Shown: positions 1-8,469 of the stretch, one piece after another
Layout: every line of letters begins with the position of its first letter
Position numbering within the stretch: the stretch's first letter is position 1
Assembly (NCBI GenBank): GCA_947089145.1
Contig: CAMUJH010000001.1
Location: forward strand, 1-64,000
DNA: 64,000 nt
Reading direction: 5' to 3'
From: an uncultured Hungatella sp.
GTDB lineage: Bacteria > Bacillota > Clostridia > Lachnospirales > Lachnospiraceae
Notes under the pieces: generated by a model
What the model was told of the DNA's origin: nothing
The model's input: only the letters and a program-made list of their open reading frames with translations
Databases searched by the model: none
Program-made: the position numbers and the translations under genes

Positions 1-140
1 TCCTGCATTCTTTCTCAAAAGTTAGTCTTGACCAACCCATCCTGCAACGTCTAAACTATGTTTGATTTTGAAGGAAAATAAAGGTCTTCTTTTATTATAT
101 TTTTCATAACCATTATATATATGATGCCGGGAGGAGCCCT

Positions 141-698
141 ATGTCACTGTTTGAGCTGTTTCTTATTGCTGTCGGCCTGTCCATGGACGCTTTCGCAGTA
201 TCCATCTGTAAGGGCCTTTCCATGGGTAAAATGAATTTTAAGCATGCTCTGATCATCGGTCTGTACTTTGGCGGTTTTCAGGCCCTGATGCCTTTTATCG
301 GATACGTTCTGGGGGCGCGGTTCCAGAATGCCATCACTGCCTATGACCACTGGATCGCCTTTTTTCTCCTGGCCATCATCGGAGGAAACATGATCAAAGA
401 GGCTCTGGATGCTAATGAAGATTCCTGTGATGCCTCCGTGGCGTTTAAGGACATGGTGATTCTGGCCATAGCCACCAGTATTGACGCCTTGGCCGTAGGC
501 GTGACGTTTGCTTTCCTCCAGGTCAATATTATACCTGCCGTGTCATTTATCGGCATTATTACCTTTCTCTTATCCATCATCGGGGTGAAGGCTGGAAATG
601 TATTCGGATGCAGGTATAAATCCAAGGCGGAATTTGCCGGCGGTTTTATTCTCATAGCCATAGGCCTGAAAATCCTGGTGGAGCATCTGTTTTTTTAG
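141..698 (+). CDS. mntP: MntP-family manganese efflux pump
   Basis: This 185-residue, almost entirely hydrophobic protein has the two-fold repeat of MntP (formerly DUF204): SMDAFAVS around Asp16 in the first membrane segment and SIDALAVG around Asp115 in the fourth. These membrane aspartates are characteristic of the family, which exports Mn2+ across the cytoplasmic membrane. Length is normal. The start is supported by GGGAGGAG seven bases upstream. It is transcribed alone on the plus strand and ends just before a bidirectional terminator. I looked for a yybP-ykoY manganese riboswitch in the 140 bases upstream and saw no convincing one, but the window begins there so the leader may be cut. 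Confidence 0.93.
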   Translation: MSLFELFLIAVGLSMDAFAVSICKGLSMGKMNFKHALIIGLYFGGFQALMPFIGYVLGARFQNAITAYDHWIAFFLLAIIGGNMIKEALDANEDSCDASVAFKDMVILAIATSIDALAVGVTFAFLQVNIIPAVSFIGIITFLLSIIGVKAGNVFGCRYKSKAEFAGGFILIAIGLKILVEHLFF

Positions 699-736
699 GG
701 TTCTTTCTGCTTCCTGCTTTTATTTCCATTGCACAT

Positions 737-783
737 AAAAAAGGTGCCGTAAACCGTATCCACGGTTCTATGGCACCTTTTTT
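737..783. terminator. Bidirectional terminator between mntP and the convergent PadR operon
   Basis: Twelve-base arms AAAAAAGGTGCC and GGCACCTTTTTT (737-748 and 772-783) enclose a second small stem AACCG/CGGTT. The A-run on one side and T-run on the other let it work for mntP (plus) and for the minus-strand gene ending at 796. Confidence 0.9.
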
Positions 784-795
784 CAGCGGCATGGT

Positions 796-1560
796 TCAGT
801 GTATCACATAGCATCCCTTGATATACGGCACGGTTTCCTGGTTTACCCTGATTTTAACGTCCGTAATATATGCCATGCTGTAGCTTGATATCTTTCCCTG
901 CTTCAATTCCTCCAGCATATAGTCTTTATTTTCCATTAATGTTGCAAAACCGTTTTCATGGTAGGAAGCTGTCAGGTATACGGTTCCCATTTTTCCTGGC
1001 TTCTCCTTTTCCAGGGGTAAATCCTCAGCCTCTTCTTCTGCCTCACTGGGCTCCGCCCAGGCATCCTGCCCCTCTTCCCCTAACATCTCCACATTGTCCG
1101 TGTTCTCTTCTTCATATATCTGAACGCTCTCAGATTCCAGCTCCTCCTCCGGCTCCTCCCATTCCTCCCATTCATGTTCCATGTCCTGCTGCTCTTCCCA
1201 TATTGTCTCACTGCCCGCCTCAGCTTCTTCTTCATATTCCTGAAATGCCAGACCGGGGGTTACCGTCTTTTGGTTATAGGTCACTTCAAACCGAACCGTT
1301 CCCACAGGAACCGTATTGTCAACCTCTATTTCCTGTTCTTTGCCTGTTCTCCAATAGCGTTCCTCTCTGATCTCCAATGTTCTCCCGTCCGGCTCGAAAT
1401 CAAAATCCAGAGTTTTTGTCACCAGACTGTCCTCTCCGATGAGTTTCTCGCCTCCGTAGGACAGAGAAGAATACTCCACCAGGGCAATCCCTGTACCCAC
1501 ACCTCCCAGGAGAACGCCTGCCAAAAAGATCCCTCCTAAAATTTTTTGTACCTTACGCAT
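796..1560 (-). CDS. Membrane-anchored acidic protein, third gene of the PadR/DUF1700 operon
   Basis: A 254-residue protein with one N-terminal membrane segment (about residues 8-28, ILGGIFLAGVLLGGVGTG), an extracytoplasmic region with short beta-strand-like stretches, and a very acidic central segment rich in EE, EW and EEE. I do not recognise a family with certainty. It resembles the poorly defined C-terminal partners that follow DUF1700 genes, many of which have a DUF4097-like beta domain. The start at 1560 is chosen because AAAGGGG lies about 10 bases upstream; an ATG at 1569 is too close to it. The start overlaps the end of the preceding gene (stop at 1553), so the two are probably translationally coupled. 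Confidence 0.6.
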   Translation of the reverse strand: MRKVQKILGGIFLAGVLLGGVGTGIALVEYSSLSYGGEKLIGEDSLVTKTLDFDFEPDGRTLEIREERYWRTGKEQEIEVDNTVPVGTVRFEVTYNQKTVTPGLAFQEYEEEAEAGSETIWEEQQDMEHEWEEWEEPEEELESESVQIYEEENTDNVEMLGEEGQDAWAEPSEAEEEAEDLPLEKEKPGKMGTVYLTASYHENGFATLMENKDYMLEELKQGKISSYSMAYITDVKIRVNQETVPYIKGCYVIH

Positions 1561-2653
1561 CCTGTTCATTCCCCTTTCTCTGGTGTTCCTCAGCTCCTTT
1601 TGACTCCTGAAAGCTTTCCTTCTGTTCGAATCCCGGCCTATGGCCTGGCTTATGTATCCGTCTCCTGTTGTATTGCGGATTATGTGTTCTCTCTTCCGTC
1701 CCCATCCTGCTGACCGGCTCTGCTCCATTCTTTGACCACAGCAGAGTCAGCCCCAGCCCTGCTGCCGAAAACATACACAGCACCAGTCCCATGCAGCCAA
1801 TCAGCGCTCCGGCCAGCGGATAGCCTTCTATCAGCAGCACTGCCACAAGTCCTGTGCCAAAAAGACTAAACAGTCCAAAGACTCCTGCGAAAAAAGAAAA
1901 CACAGCCCAGCAGCCGTTCCATACCAGGCGAATCCCCCATAAGACAGCTTCCATTCCCCAATGAAATATCCTGCTGACGCCTCTGCAGATGACTCTCATT
2001 CCCTCTCTCGCTGACCGCCCCCTGTTTCTCATCATGTCTCTGCCTGCCATTCTTTTATCCTCTTTTCTCTTTCGAATTGCTCCTGCCATACTTGTTTCCA
2101 TACTGTTACGCGCCTTTTCAGGTACTTCGTATTCTTCCGATGCCATACCTGGAGTCAGCACATCTTCCGCAGAAGCCGGCATCATCTGAGTTCCCGCCTC
2201 ATCTGTCTTCTCATGCCAAGGACTATGCCCCGCCGCCAAACAGCCAAGCCACGCAAAAGGACGGCGCAGCTGCCTCCAGCCCCACTGAAAGCCGCTGATA
2301 ACCCAGCTTCCGGCCTTTCTCAATCCACCCCACAAAGTGAGGCTTCCTCTCTCCCCGATTTCTTTTAGCTTTTCAAAGTTCTCGGCACCATCCTGTCCCG
2401 CACTCTTTCCCTGCCTCTTTTTGCCCTTCCTGGTTTCTGCAGCATAATCAGCTCTTACATGATACGCTTCCAGAATCTCTGCCGACAGTTCCTGCAGGCT
2501 GCCAAAATCCGCAATAGCCTCCGCCTCTGTCAGTCCCTTTTCTGTCTTTATATCTATATGCTGTTCATACTCACTGACAATGTCCCTAAGTTCGTCCTCC
2601 TGCAGTACGGAGAGGGACTTTTCCAGTTCTGATAAAAACTCTTTTTTATCCAT
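1553..2653 (-). CDS. DUF1700 (HAAS-domain) membrane protein
   Basis: A 366-residue protein whose first 70 residues are the HAAS/DUF1700 helical domain (MDKKEFLSELEKSL, then ISEYEQH-type and EAIADFGS motifs). Such domains accompany PadR regulators and are thought to sense or relay envelope state. A basic linker follows, then a hydrophobic region with at least two membrane segments around residues 240-300. The start at 2653 follows GGAG by six bases and gives the canonical DKKEF beginning; an upstream ATG in frame is less likely. It lies between the PadR gene and the acidic membrane protein and overlaps the latter. Confidence 0.75.
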   Translation of the reverse strand: MDKKEFLSELEKSLSVLQEDELRDIVSEYEQHIDIKTEKGLTEAEAIADFGSLQELSAEILEAYHVRADYAAETRKGKKRQGKSAGQDGAENFEKLKEIGERGSLTLWGGLRKAGSWVISGFQWGWRQLRRPFAWLGCLAAGHSPWHEKTDEAGTQMMPASAEDVLTPGMASEEYEVPEKARNSMETSMAGAIRKRKEDKRMAGRDMMRNRGRSAREGMRVICRGVSRIFHWGMEAVLWGIRLVWNGCWAVFSFFAGVFGLFSLFGTGLVAVLLIEGYPLAGALIGCMGLVLCMFSAAGLGLTLLWSKNGAEPVSRMGTEERTHNPQYNRRRIHKPGHRPGFEQKESFQESKGAEEHQRKGNEQDA

Positions 2654-2689
2654 CATTATCTCCATTCCGCCGCCAAGCCAGCAGCTATA

Positions 2690-3019
2690 TTAATCCTTTT
2701 CTCCGCTCATATTCTGCCTGAGAAACTTCCACACCCGCTCCGACAGCTCTGTCCACTCCTTTTCCAGGCTGTCCCGGTATAAAATCCCTGCAGCAGTCAC
2801 ATGATAATACTTCCTGGGAGGCCCTTCTGTGGATTCCCTCAGATAAGTTTCAAAATAATGTTCATTGGTAAGGCGTTTCAGCAAAGGGTAGATCGTTCCC
2901 TCATTTACGTTTACCACCTTGGACACTTCTTCCACCAGTTCGTATCCATACATATCACGCTGCTGGACGGACTCAAGCACAATCAGTTCCAGGACGCCCT
3001 TCTTAAATTGTGCATTCAT
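2690..3019 (-). CDS. PadR-family transcriptional regulator
   Basis: At 109 residues this is a minimal PadR protein: a winged helix (KGVLELIVLESV at the start, then GTIYPLLKRL in the recognition region, then PRKYYHVTAAG in the wing) and a short C-terminal dimerisation helix. PadR proteins are usually repressors of the operon they sit in. It is the first gene of a three-gene minus-strand operon, and its promoter carries an inverted repeat that is a good candidate autoregulatory operator. The inducer is unknown; membrane stress is plausible given the DUF1700 partner. Confidence 0.9.
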   Translation of the reverse strand: MNAQFKKGVLELIVLESVQQRDMYGYELVEEVSKVVNVNEGTIYPLLKRLTNEHYFETYLRESTEGPPRKYYHVTAAGILYRDSLEKEWTELSERVWKFLRQNMSGEKD

Positions 3020-3046
3020 ATACGGCTCTATCTTCCTTGTAGTTTT

Positions 3047-3078
3047 ATATTATACCAGCTACTTGGTAATGTCAAGTA
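3047..3078 (-). promoter_or_regulatory. PadR operon promoter with overlapping inverted repeat
   Basis: Read on the minus strand, TTGACA (3075-3070) is followed 17 bases later by TAATAT (3052-3047), with an overlapping TATAAT at 15 bases. A six-base inverted repeat TACTTG/CAAGTA separated by seven bases (3060-3078) covers the -35 box, the usual position for a repressor site. That PadR binds it is inference. Confidence 0.7.
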
Positions 3079-3081
3079 CTA

Positions 3082-3126
3082 ATTTTTTAATAATAGCAGG
3101 CATTTTCCCAAAAGGAAAATGCCTGC
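3082..3126 (-). terminator. Terminator of the leuB-ilvDB-serCA-DUF1015 operon
   Basis: Perfect 13-base arms (3096-3108 and 3114-3126, GGAAAATGCCTGC type) around a five-base loop lie directly after the DUF1015 stop and are followed on the minus strand by TATTATT. This ends the amino-acid operon immediately upstream of the PadR promoter. Confidence 0.85.
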
Positions 3127-3133
3127 ATCCGTT

Positions 3134-4378
3134 CTACAGCCGATGGATAAAAAGCCCGCTTCTCAGCTTCGGCTCAAACCATGTGGATTTAGGCGGCATC
3201 AGCATACCTGCATCCGCCACTGCAAACAGCTCCTGAATGGAAGTTGGATACATGGAAAAGGCTACAGCCATATCTTCCTCGGTCCGCCGCTCCAGTTCCC
3301 TAAGGCCCCTGATTCCGCCGATAAAGTCAATCCGCTTGTCCACTCTTGGGTCACCGATGCCCAGGACAGGCCCCAGCAGGTAATCCTGAAGCAGGGAGAC
3401 ATCCAGCCCCTTTACCGGATCGCTGGTCCGCAGATGATCCTTTATCTTCAGAAGATACCATGCTCCTCCCACATACATGCCAAAGGTTCCCTTTTCCTCC
3501 GGAGCATAAGCCTCTTCCACTTTGGCCACGTCAAAATTCTCATGGATTGCCGTAAAGAATTTCTCCATGGATAACCCGTTTAAGTCTTTTACCACCCGGT
3601 TATAGGGCATGATCATCAGCTGATCTTCCGGAAACAGCACCGAGAGGAAATAATTATAAGGTTCCTCCCCTGTAACTGCTTCTCCCTTGCTTTTTTGCTG
3701 CTCCCTGCGCCGCAGCCCTACCTTGACAGCCGAAGCCGCCCGATGGTGTCCGTCAGCAATGTAAGTTGCAGGAATCTGTTCAAACGCATCCTCAATGCTC
3801 TTTACCTGCCCCTTATCCGCAACCCGCCATACCTTGTGCCCAATTCCGTCCTCAGACACAAAATCATACAGCGGCCTGTCTGCCATGGCCTTCTCCATAA
3901 TCTCAGTTAACGTCTCATTGCTTCGGTATGCCAGGAAAATAGGGCCTGTATGGGCGCCTGTCACTTCCACATGGCGAATCCGGTCAAGCTCCTTATCTTC
4001 CCTGGTGTTCTCATGCTTCTTGATAATCCCATTTACATAATCATCCACCCGGCAGCAGGCGGCAATTCCTGTCTGGCTCCGCCCGTCCATGGTCAGCTGA
4101 TAAAGATAGTAGCAGGGTTCCTTTTCCGTCACAAAGGTTCCGTCCTGAATCCTGGCATCCAGAAGCTGCCTGGCCTTTTGGTACACCCGCTCATCGTAAG
4201 TGTCAACCTCTTCTCCAAACTGAGTTTCCGCCCTGTCAATATTCAGGAAAGAAAGGGGGTTATCTTTTACCGCCTCACAGGCTTCTTTCCTGTTATACAC
4301 GTCATAGGGCAGCGCAGCCACCTTACAGGCTGCAGATTCCTCCGGCCTGATGCAGAAAAACGGTTTTACTGTTGCCAT
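3134..4378 (-). CDS. DUF1015 family protein
   Basis: A 414-residue soluble protein of the DUF1015 family (start ATVKPFFCIRP, then ALPYDVYNRKEA, later YIADGHHRAASA and FLSVLFPEDQLMIMPYNR). The conserved ADGHHR stretch resembles an active or metal site, but the biochemical role of the family is not established. In clostridia and other anaerobes it is repeatedly found next to serA/serC, as here, which suggests a part in serine or phosphoserine metabolism; that is inference. It is the last gene of the operon, about 60 bases after serA, and is followed by a strong terminator. Confidence 0.88.
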   Translation of the reverse strand: MATVKPFFCIRPEESAACKVAALPYDVYNRKEACEAVKDNPLSFLNIDRAETQFGEEVDTYDERVYQKARQLLDARIQDGTFVTEKEPCYYLYQLTMDGRSQTGIAACCRVDDYVNGIIKKHENTREDKELDRIRHVEVTGAHTGPIFLAYRSNETLTEIMEKAMADRPLYDFVSEDGIGHKVWRVADKGQVKSIEDAFEQIPATYIADGHHRAASAVKVGLRRREQQKSKGEAVTGEEPYNYFLSVLFPEDQLMIMPYNRVVKDLNGLSMEKFFTAIHENFDVAKVEEAYAPEEKGTFGMYVGGAWYLLKIKDHLRTSDPVKGLDVSLLQDYLLGPVLGIGDPRVDKRIDFIGGIRGLRELERRTEEDMAVAFSMYPTSIQELFAVADAGMLMPPKSTWFEPKLRSGLFIHRL

Positions 4379-4438
4379 AATCTTTCCTCCCCTAAAACCA
4401 GAGGAACCGCAGTTCCCCTTTTCCTTTAAACGGTTACC

Positions 4439-5602
4439 CTATTTAACCACCCGCACTCTGCAGATTCCGTCAATGGCGCTCAGTTTCTCAATAACAGAGA
4501 TGTCAACCTTGTTTTCCAAATCCAGCAGAGTGTAAGCAAACTTGCCTTTGCTCTTGTTGGTCATGTCTGAAATGTTGACTCCTGCTGCTGCCAGGGTTCC
4601 TGTTACCTGCCCAATCATGTTGGGGATATTCTTGTGGAACACTGCCACGCGGCTGGCCATCCGGCACACGCCCATATCACAGTTAGGGAAGTTGACCGAG
4701 TTGCGGATGTTGCCGTTCTCAAGATAATCCATCAGCTCTTTCACCGCCATTTTGGCACAGTTGTCCTCAGACTCCTCCGTGGAAGCTCCCAGATGGGGAA
4801 TGGCAATGGCTCCTTTCATATTCACTGATTTCGGATTGGGGAAGTCTGTCACATATTTATGCACTTTCCCGCTTTCCAAAGCCGCTGCCATAGCATCGTC
4901 CTTAACCAGCAGATCCCTGGCAAAGTTGAGAACCACCACGCCGTCTTTCATTTTGGCAATAGTTTCGTCATTGATCATTTCTTTCGTGGCATCCATAAGG
5001 GGCACGTGAAGCGTTATATAATCACACTCTTCATAAATGATGTCGGCAGACGTAATGTGCTTTACATCCCTGGACAGCATCCATGCGGCATTGACGGAAA
5101 TATAGGGATCATAGCCATAAACTTCCATGCCCAAGGCGGCAGCAGCATTGGCCACCTCTGCGCCAATGGCTCCCAGGCCGATAACTCCCAGTTTCTTGCC
5201 TTTGATCTCACATCCGGCAAAATCTTTCTTTCCCTTTTCCACTGTCTTTGCAATGTTGGGATCATCTTTGATTCCCTGGCACCATCCGATGCCTCCCACC
5301 ACATCGCGGGAAGCCAGGAAAAGGCCTGCCAGAACCAGCTCTTTTACGCCGTTTGCATTGGCGCCTGGGGTGTTGAACACTACGATTCCTTTCTCTGCAC
5401 AGGAATCCAGAGGAATGTTGTTTACGCCTGCCCCTGCCCTGGCTATGGCCAGAAGCCCTGAAGGCAGCGTCAGCTCATGCATGGACGCGCTGCGCACCAG
5501 CACTCCCTCCGCCTTATCCAGAGAGTCTGTCATGGCGTACTCATTGGTTAATAAGTCAGTTCCGCACTTGGAAATATTGTTAATGCAGTGAATAGTTCTC
5601 AT
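4439..5602 (-). CDS. serA: D-3-phosphoglycerate dehydrogenase
   Basis: A 387-residue NAD-dependent dehydrogenase for the first step of serine synthesis (3-phosphoglycerate to 3-phosphohydroxypyruvate). The nucleotide-binding motif GVIGLGAIGAEVAN lies near residue 138. The substrate-side arginine is in NFARDLLV and the catalytic histidine in IPHLGAS. The C-terminal 70 residues form an ACT domain (GQVTGTLAAAGVNISDM), suggesting serine feedback control. It is the short form without the ASB domain. Its start overlaps the serC stop by four bases (ATGA), so it is translationally coupled to serC. Confidence 0.95.
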   Translation of the reverse strand: MRTIHCINNISKCGTDLLTNEYAMTDSLDKAEGVLVRSASMHELTLPSGLLAIARAGAGVNNIPLDSCAEKGIVVFNTPGANANGVKELVLAGLFLASRDVVGGIGWCQGIKDDPNIAKTVEKGKKDFAGCEIKGKKLGVIGLGAIGAEVANAAAALGMEVYGYDPYISVNAAWMLSRDVKHITSADIIYEECDYITLHVPLMDATKEMINDETIAKMKDGVVVLNFARDLLVKDDAMAAALESGKVHKYVTDFPNPKSVNMKGAIAIPHLGASTEESEDNCAKMAVKELMDYLENGNIRNSVNFPNCDMGVCRMASRVAVFHKNIPNMIGQVTGTLAAAGVNISDMTNKSKGKFAYTLLDLENKVDISVIEKLSAIDGICRVRVVK

Positions 5603-6684
5603 GCCTTATGCGCCTCCTCAAACTCTTTCATAAATGCAACCAGCTTCTCCACGCCCTCTATTGGCATGGCATTGTAAATGCTGGCCCTCATGCCTCCTAC
5701 GCTGCGGTGGCCTTTCAGGTTTACAAAGCCTGCCGCTTCCGCCTCTTTTACAAACAGGGCATCCAGTTGGGCATCGCCTGTAACAAAAGGAACATTCATG
5801 AGAGAGCGGTCCTCTTTTACCACGGTACCTTTAAACAGGCTGCTGCTGTCCAGGAAATCATAGAGAATCTTAGCCTTTTTCTCATTGTATTCTTTCATGG
5901 CAGCCAGTCCGCCTCTTGCCTTCAGCCACTTAAACACCTTGCCGCAGATATAGATGCCATAAGCCGGCGGAGTATTGTACAGTGACTTTGCGTCGGCATG
6001 AATCTTATACTGACACATGGTAGGAGTTCCCGGGAGCACGTCCTCCGTAATCAGATCTTCCCTGATAATCACAATAACCACGCCAGCAGGGCCGATATTC
6101 TTCTGAACGCCTCCATAGATAATGCCGTATTTGGTCACATCTACCGGCTCGGACAAAAAGCAGGAAGACACGTCTGCCACCAGGGTCTTGCCTTTGGTGT
6201 TGGGCAGCTCCTTAAACTTCGTTCCGTATATGGTATTGTTTTCGCAGATATACACGTAATCCGCGTCTTCCGAAATAGGCAGATCGGAACAGTCCGGGAT
6301 ATAGCTGAAGGTCTTATCTTCGCTGGAAGCCACGGCATTGGCTTTTCCGTATTTCTGGGCCTCCTTAAATGCCTTCTTTGCCCACTGTCCTGTTATAATA
6401 TAATCAGCCACTCCGTTTTTCATAAGGTTCTGGGGAATCATGGAAAACTGCAGATGAGCTCCCCCCTGTAAAAACAGCACCTTATAATTGTCCGGAATGC
6501 CCATCAGTTCCCGGAGATCAGCTTCCGCCTCCTGGATAATAGTCTCATATACCTTTGAGCGATGTGACATCTCCATCACCGACATTCCGCTTCCTTTGTA
6601 ATCCAGCATTTCTGCTGCCGCTTCTTTCAATACTTCCTCCGGCAACACTGCCGGCCCTGCTGAGAAATTGTACACTCTGCTCAT
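5599..6684 (-). CDS. serC: Phosphoserine aminotransferase
   Basis: A 361-residue class V PLP aminotransferase that converts 3-phosphohydroxypyruvate to phosphoserine. The family signature RVYNFSAGPAVLPEEVL opens the protein, and the PLP lysine lies in GGVQKNIGPAG. I chose the start at 6684 because it gives the usual N-terminus and GGAG lies six bases upstream; an ATG at 6696 sits only three bases from AGGAGG. It lies between ilvB and serA and overlaps serA by four bases. No phosphoserine phosphatase gene is present in the window. Confidence 0.95.
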   Translation of the reverse strand: MSRVYNFSAGPAVLPEEVLKEAAAEMLDYKGSGMSVMEMSHRSKVYETIIQEAEADLRELMGIPDNYKVLFLQGGAHLQFSMIPQNLMKNGVADYIITGQWAKKAFKEAQKYGKANAVASSEDKTFSYIPDCSDLPISEDADYVYICENNTIYGTKFKELPNTKGKTLVADVSSCFLSEPVDVTKYGIIYGGVQKNIGPAGVVIVIIREDLITEDVLPGTPTMCQYKIHADAKSLYNTPPAYGIYICGKVFKWLKARGGLAAMKEYNEKKAKILYDFLDSSSLFKGTVVKEDRSLMNVPFVTGDAQLDALFVKEAEAAGFVNLKGHRSVGGMRASIYNAMPIEGVEKLVAFMKEFEEAHKA

Positions 6685-6711
6685 AGCTTTCTCCATTCTC
6701 CTCCTAAATTT

Positions 6712-8391
6712 TTATATCTTTAAATCTTTATCATCAAATGCGTCCGAAATAGCCGCACCTGGAGATACCATCGGGAATACTTTGTCATCACAGTGAATCT
6801 GGCAGTCAATCAGCACAGGGATATCCAGCTCCATAGCTTCTTTCAGCACTGGTTTTAATTCTTCCCTTTTGGTTACCCGATATGCCTTGGCTCCCATGGC
6901 CTCCGCCAGCTTCACAAAGTCTACCTGGTCATTCAATATGGTATGTGAATACCGCTTTCCGTAGAACAAAGTCTGCCACTGGCGCACCATGCCCAGAACA
7001 TGATTATTGATAACCACCTGGATAACCGGAATGTTGTACCTGGTGGCCGTTGCTATCTCATTCATGTTCATGCGGAAGCAGCCGTCCCCGGCAATGTTGA
7101 ACACTTTCTTATCCTTTCTTCCCATCTTGGCTCCGATCGCCGCCCCAAGGCCGTAACCCATGGTTCCCAGGCCGCCGGAAGTCAGAAGGGTATGAGGATT
7201 TTTATATTTGTAGTACTGAGCCGCCCACATCTGATGCTGTCCCACCTCAGTGACAATGATCGCATCTCCTTCCGTGGCCTCATAAATCGCCTCCACCACT
7301 GACGGCCCTGTCAGCACATCCCTGTTGTAATTCAGAGGATACATATCCTTTAAACGCTCCACATGGCCAATCCATTCATCATGGTTCTGAGGGTCCAGGC
7401 GGGCGTTTATCTTCCTTAAAATTATTTTCAGATCGCCGATCACGCTGGCATCGGTGCGGATGTTCTTGTTGATCTCCGCCGGGTCAATATCAAACTGGAG
7501 AATCCTGGCGTTCTTTGCAAATTTTGCCGTATTGCCCGTAACCCTGTCGCTGAATCTGGCGCCCACCACAATCAGCAGATCACATTCCGTAATGCCGAAA
7601 TTAGATGCCTTGGTTCCATGCATGCCGACCATGCCCGTATACAGTTCGTTTGTCCCGTCAAAAGCCCCCTTCCCCATAAGCGTATCTCCTACAGGAGCCT
7701 GAACTTTCCCTGCAAACACCCGCACTTCATCAGCCGCATCTGCCAGATTGGCCCCGCCGCCTACCAGGATAAAGGGCTTTTCGGCATTTTTTATCATCAT
7801 AAGAGCCAATTCGATATCTTCATCCTCAATAGTATCCTTCTGCCGCTCCGGCTCTCTTGGAGCCTCGTATTCATAGTCGTAAGAATTGGCGGTTACGTCC
7901 TTTGTAATATCTACCAAAACCGGCCCCGGACGGCCGGATTTGGCGATAACAAAGGCCCGGCGGATTACCGACGCCAGTTTCGTAATATCTTTCACAATAA
8001 AATTATATTTTGTAATGGGCATGGTGACGCCGGCGATATCAATCTCCTGGAAGCTGTCCCTTCCCAGAAGGCTTACCCCTACATTACAGGTAATCGCAAC
8101 CACAGGAATAGAATCCATGTACGCCGTTGCAATTCCTGTTACCAGGTTAGTGGCTCCCGGGCCTGAAGTCGCCAGGCACACCCCCACCTTTCCCGTGGCC
8201 CTGGCATATCCGTCCGCCGCATGGGCGGCTCCCTGCTCGTGGGAAGTCAGGATATGCGTAATCTCGTCCTGGTGTTTATAAAGAGCGTCATAAATATTCA
8301 AAATAGAGCCGCCGGGATACCCAAACACAGTATCCACGCCCTGTTCTTTCAGACATTCTACTACAATCTCCGCTCCGGTTAAAATCTGCAT
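6712..8391 (-). CDS. ilvB: Acetolactate synthase, large (catalytic) subunit
   Basis: A 559-residue ThDP- and FAD-dependent enzyme forming 2-acetolactate or 2-aceto-2-hydroxybutyrate for branched-chain amino acids. The catalytic glutamate is in SHEQGAAHAADGYARATG. The ThDP/Mg motif runs from AGDGCFRMNMNEIATA to QVVINNHVLGMVRQWQ. Length and sequence fit biosynthetic ilvB rather than catabolic alsS. No ilvN regulatory subunit gene follows it; either it is encoded elsewhere or the enzyme works alone. It lies 15-30 bases upstream of serC in the same operon. Confidence 0.94.
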   Translation of the reverse strand: MQILTGAEIVVECLKEQGVDTVFGYPGGSILNIYDALYKHQDEITHILTSHEQGAAHAADGYARATGKVGVCLATSGPGATNLVTGIATAYMDSIPVVAITCNVGVSLLGRDSFQEIDIAGVTMPITKYNFIVKDITKLASVIRRAFVIAKSGRPGPVLVDITKDVTANSYDYEYEAPREPERQKDTIEDEDIELALMMIKNAEKPFILVGGGANLADAADEVRVFAGKVQAPVGDTLMGKGAFDGTNELYTGMVGMHGTKASNFGITECDLLIVVGARFSDRVTGNTAKFAKNARILQFDIDPAEINKNIRTDASVIGDLKIILRKINARLDPQNHDEWIGHVERLKDMYPLNYNRDVLTGPSVVEAIYEATEGDAIIVTEVGQHQMWAAQYYKYKNPHTLLTSGGLGTMGYGLGAAIGAKMGRKDKKVFNIAGDGCFRMNMNEIATATRYNIPVIQVVINNHVLGMVRQWQTLFYGKRYSHTILNDQVDFVKLAEAMGAKAYRVTKREELKPVLKEAMELDIPVLIDCQIHCDDKVFPMVSPGAAISDAFDDKDLKI

Positions 8392-8469
8392 AGGTCTTTT
8401 CTCTCCTTACTGTTCCGTTTGTCCGTCAATCACGATGGTTCTGATGTATCAGCCGCCATGGCCCCTCTG

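Noticed and set aside
1-140. Manganese riboswitch before mntP
   Set aside because: No yybP-ykoY type paired core could be traced in the available leader.
8392-8469. Looked for T-box or leader peptide before ilvB and ilvD
   Set aside because: The gaps (78 and about 45 bases) are too short and lack the T-box core and runs of branched-chain codons.
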